Positions 15,030-16,515 of a stretch of 16,515 nucleotides of DNA are shown piece after piece; positions within the stretch are counted from its first letter, which is position 1; every line of letters starts with the position of its first letter. The position numbers were made by a program, and so were the translations under genes. Under the pieces are notes generated by a model. That model ran no database searches. It was not told the DNA's origin and worked only from the letters and a program-made list of their open reading frames with translations. The stretch spans positions 1-16,515 of the forward strand of contig JAUXDE010000027.1 in the NCBI GenBank assembly GCA_030618495.1. The letters run 5' to 3'. This DNA comes from Clostridia bacterium. Its GTDB lineage: Bacteria > UBA6262 > WVXT01 > JAUXBS01.

Positions 15030-15229
15030 ATGGCGAGCTCTAATACCTTATGATTTGAGGTTGGCTTTACTTCCTTGGGTTTAGGCTCAAGATAAAGCAC
15101 TATGGCTTCTTTGATATTTTTAATAGCCTCCTTTTCCGTCTTACCTTGAGACCAGCACCCTTTCAGTGAAGGACAATGAACAACAATATAACCGTCTTTC
15201 CCTTTTTCAATAACAATTTTGAGTTTCAT
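15026..15229 (-). CDS. hicB: HicB-family antitoxin
   Basis: HicB neutralises HicA and usually represses the operon. The 67 residues are the partial RNase-H-like HicB core: strands KLKIVIEKGKDGYIVVHCPSL, then GCWSQGKTEKEAIKNIKEAI and the helix ending LYLEPKP. The C-terminus is short and has no evident helix-turn-helix or ribbon-helix-helix, so DNA binding is not assured from sequence. A good ribosome site (GGGAG, 7 nt before the ATG) and a consensus promoter precede it. It is directly followed by and overlaps hicA. The stop is TGA. Confidence 0.9.
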   Translation of the reverse strand: MKLKIVIEKGKDGYIVVHCPSLKGCWSQGKTEKEAIKNIKEAIVLYLEPKPKEVKPTSNHKVLELAI

Positions 15230-15247
15230 AATATCACTCCCAAAACA

Positions 15248-15275
15248 ATTATACCATAGATATTGAATTTGTCAA
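15248..15275 (-). promoter_or_regulatory. hicBA promoter with overlapping operator-like dyad
   Basis: Consensus hexamers TTGACA (15270-15275) and TATAAT (15248-15253) are 16 nt apart, followed by a leader of about 18 nt with GGGAG before hicB. A dyad ATTGA-5-TCAAT (15262-15266 and 15272-15276) overlaps the -35, a sensible place for autorepression by HicB or the HicAB complex. Confidence 0.7.
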
Positions 15276-15288
15276 TTGATATTTTTAA

Positions 15289-15318
15289 GGCGACAAAACA
15301 ACTGCCTGGATATTGGTT
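15289..15318 (-). repeat. Direct repeat, copy upstream of hicB
   Basis: This is the second copy of the 30-bp repeat, differing from 14303-14332 at two positions. It lies between the end of argH and the hicB promoter. The two copies bracket about 956 bp of AT-rich accessory DNA. This fits insertion or deletion by recombination at the repeats, or a dispersed repeat family; an upstream regulatory element duplicated with its promoter is also possible. Confidence 0.85.
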
Positions 15319-15400
15319 GCATATCTCAACCATTTATAAAAAAATGAGGTAAAAGAAAGGAAAAGGAAAACATTCTTAAAGTTATCAGATTGATATCAAG

Positions 15401-15422
15401 AAAAAAAATAGGATAGGCTCCT
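15401..15422 (-). terminator. Weak Rho-independent terminator after argH
   Basis: Six nt past the argH stop, the minus strand has AGGA-GCCTA-TCCT followed by A and a run of eight T. The T-run is convincing, but the stem is only 4 bp, so termination may be partial. Confidence 0.35.
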
Positions 15423-15427
15423 GCGGC

Positions 15428-16515
15428 TTACCTGGTTCTTATCTGCTTTCTTACTTCTCCCGGGGACGTCCCGCCCGTTGATTTGCGGCTTGCTACTGAT
15501 TTCTTAATATCCATGACCTTGAACACATCCCGTGAAAACTTGCCGGAGAATTTCCTTAATTCGGAAAGTTTCAGGTCCTGCAGGTTCTTGTTCTTATTGA
15601 TGCAGTATGAAACGATATCCGATACGATTCCGTGGGCCTTCCTGAACGGCACATTTTTCCTGACCAGGTAATCGGCAATGTCCGTGGCATTCAGAAAACC
15701 CTGCCGGCAGGCATCAAGCATTCTTTCCTTGTTGACCTTAAGCGTTTTGAGCATGCCCGGAAATATATCCAGTATGGAAACCAGTGTGTCCACCGTATCA
15801 AACAGGGGCGTCTTGTCCTCCTGCATGTCCCTGTTATAGGAAACAGGGAGCCCTTTCATCACCGTAAGCATGTTAAGGAGGTTACCGTAAATCCTGCCCG
15901 TCTTTCCCCTGATAAGTTCCGCGACATCAGGATTCCTTTTCTGCGGCATGATGGAAGAACCCGTACAGTAAGCGTTTCCCAGTTTTATAAAGTCAAATTC
16001 CGGTGACAACCATATAATTATTTCTTCCGTGAACCTTGAAAGGTGCATCATCAATACCGCCGCGGCGCTTATAAATTCAATGATAAAATCCCTGTCTGAA
16101 ACGGTATCAATACTGTTTGAAGTAATACTGTCAAAATCCAGGAGTTTGGCAACGTACTTCCTGTCTATGGGAAATGCCGTCCCGGCAAGAGCGGCAGCCC
16201 CGAGGGGCATTACATTAACCCTTGTCAGACAGTCCCGCAATCTTTGCGCATCCCTGGCCAGCATGAAGGAATAAGCCATGATATGCTGGCTAAACAGTAT
16301 TGGCTGGGCGTGCTGCAGGTGCGTGAATCCGGGCATGATTACATCAATATTCTTCGTGGCCGTTTTCTTTATAACCGATTTAAATTCTTCAATTTTCCCC
16401 GCAATGTCCTTTATGGTCCTGCGGAGGTACATTCGCAAATCCAGCGACACCTGGTCATTCCTGCTCCGCGCGGTATGAAGCTTGCCGCCCACTTCGCCTA
16501 TATCCTTAATCAGCA
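15428..16515 (-). CDS. argH: Argininosuccinate lyase (ArgH), 5' end beyond the window
   Basis: ArgH splits argininosuccinate into arginine and fumarate, the last step of arginine synthesis. The frame is open to the right edge, where it reads LIKDIGEVGGKLHTARSRND. About 362 residues are present, missing roughly the first 100. The conserved TARSRNDQ is near the edge, HLQHAQPI follows, and the fumarase/aspartase-superfamily signature GSSIMPQKRNPD with the flexible catalytic-Ser loop is intact. The C-terminal helical domain runs to TAA at 15428-15430. An in-frame GTG at 16492 is not the real start, because conserved sequence continues upstream of it. Confidence 0.97.
   Translation of the reverse strand, partial: LIKDIGEVGGKLHTARSRNDQVSLDLRMYLRRTIKDIAGKIEEFKSVIKKTATKNIDVIMPGFTHLQHAQPILFSQHIMAYSFMLARDAQRLRDCLTRVNVMPLGAAALAGTAFPIDRKYVAKLLDFDSITSNSIDTVSDRDFIIEFISAAAVLMMHLSRFTEEIIIWLSPEFDFIKLGNAYCTGSSIMPQKRNPDVAELIRGKTGRIYGNLLNMLTVMKGLPVSYNRDMQEDKTPLFDTVDTLVSILDIFPGMLKTLKVNKERMLDACRQGFLNATDIADYLVRKNVPFRKAHGIVSDIVSYCINKNKNLQDLKLSELRKFSGKFSRDVFKVMDIKKSVASRKSTGGTSPGEVRKQIRTR

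Noticed and set aside
14303-15318. CRISPR array formed by the two 30-bp repeats
   Set aside because: There are only two copies, nearly 1 kb apart, with genes between them and no spacer-sized units or cas genes.

Overview
The window is a bacterial chromosome segment in which every recognisable gene reads on the minus strand. It is mostly housekeeping biosynthesis. The organism is probably an uncultured anaerobe or deep-branching Gram-negative-type bacterium. The argH - small lipoprotein - lysA - dapF - dapA - dapB - dapL order resembles Deltaproteobacteria such as Geobacter and candidate phyla such as Omnitrophota. That placement is recalled from general knowledge, not computed, and is weak. 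No tRNA, rRNA, CRISPR array or autonomous transposase is visible.

Layout in transcription order (right to left). The 3' part of argH (15428-16515) is followed by a visibly AT-rich accessory segment (about 14289-15318). This segment is bracketed by two near-identical 30-bp direct repeats. It holds a HicB/HicA toxin-antitoxin pair under its own consensus promoter, the C-terminal remnant of an Ig-like (BACON-type) protein, a 60-aa lipoprotein, and a 15-codon signal-peptide-like stub that ends exactly at one repeat. Next comes a long, tightly packed unit of about 9.2 kb: lysA-dapF-dapA-dapB-FAH-family hydrolase-cNMP-binding protein-pilT-small membrane protein-dapL-folK-panC. A second unit follows: nadB-uvrA and, after 68 bp, a beta-carbonic-anhydrase-like gene that runs off the left edge.

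How the genes work together. DapA, DapB, DapL, DapF and LysA are all the steps from aspartate semialdehyde plus pyruvate to lysine by the aminotransferase (DapL) route, with no need for DapC/D/E. The meso-diaminopimelate made on the way would also feed peptidoglycan. FolK (folate), PanC (pantothenate) and NadB (NAD) are cofactor steps. UvrA is nucleotide-excision repair. PilT, a cNMP-binding domain protein and a two-helix membrane protein sit between the dap genes.

The most notable observations are these. (1) pilT carries one in-frame TAG at the usual Gln position of the C-terminal region, with 61 intact PilT-like codons after it. (2) A MITE-like element of about 194 bp with terminal inverted repeats sits between dapA and dapB. 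Removing it with one TA copy restores a TAA stop and a tight dapA-dapB junction. (3) The repeat-bounded accessory segment contains gene remnants cut at or near its boundaries. (4) lysA and nadB both have promoter-like hexamers placed so that the mRNA would start at or next to the ATG (leaderless). I found no clear evidence of a wholly new multi-gene system.
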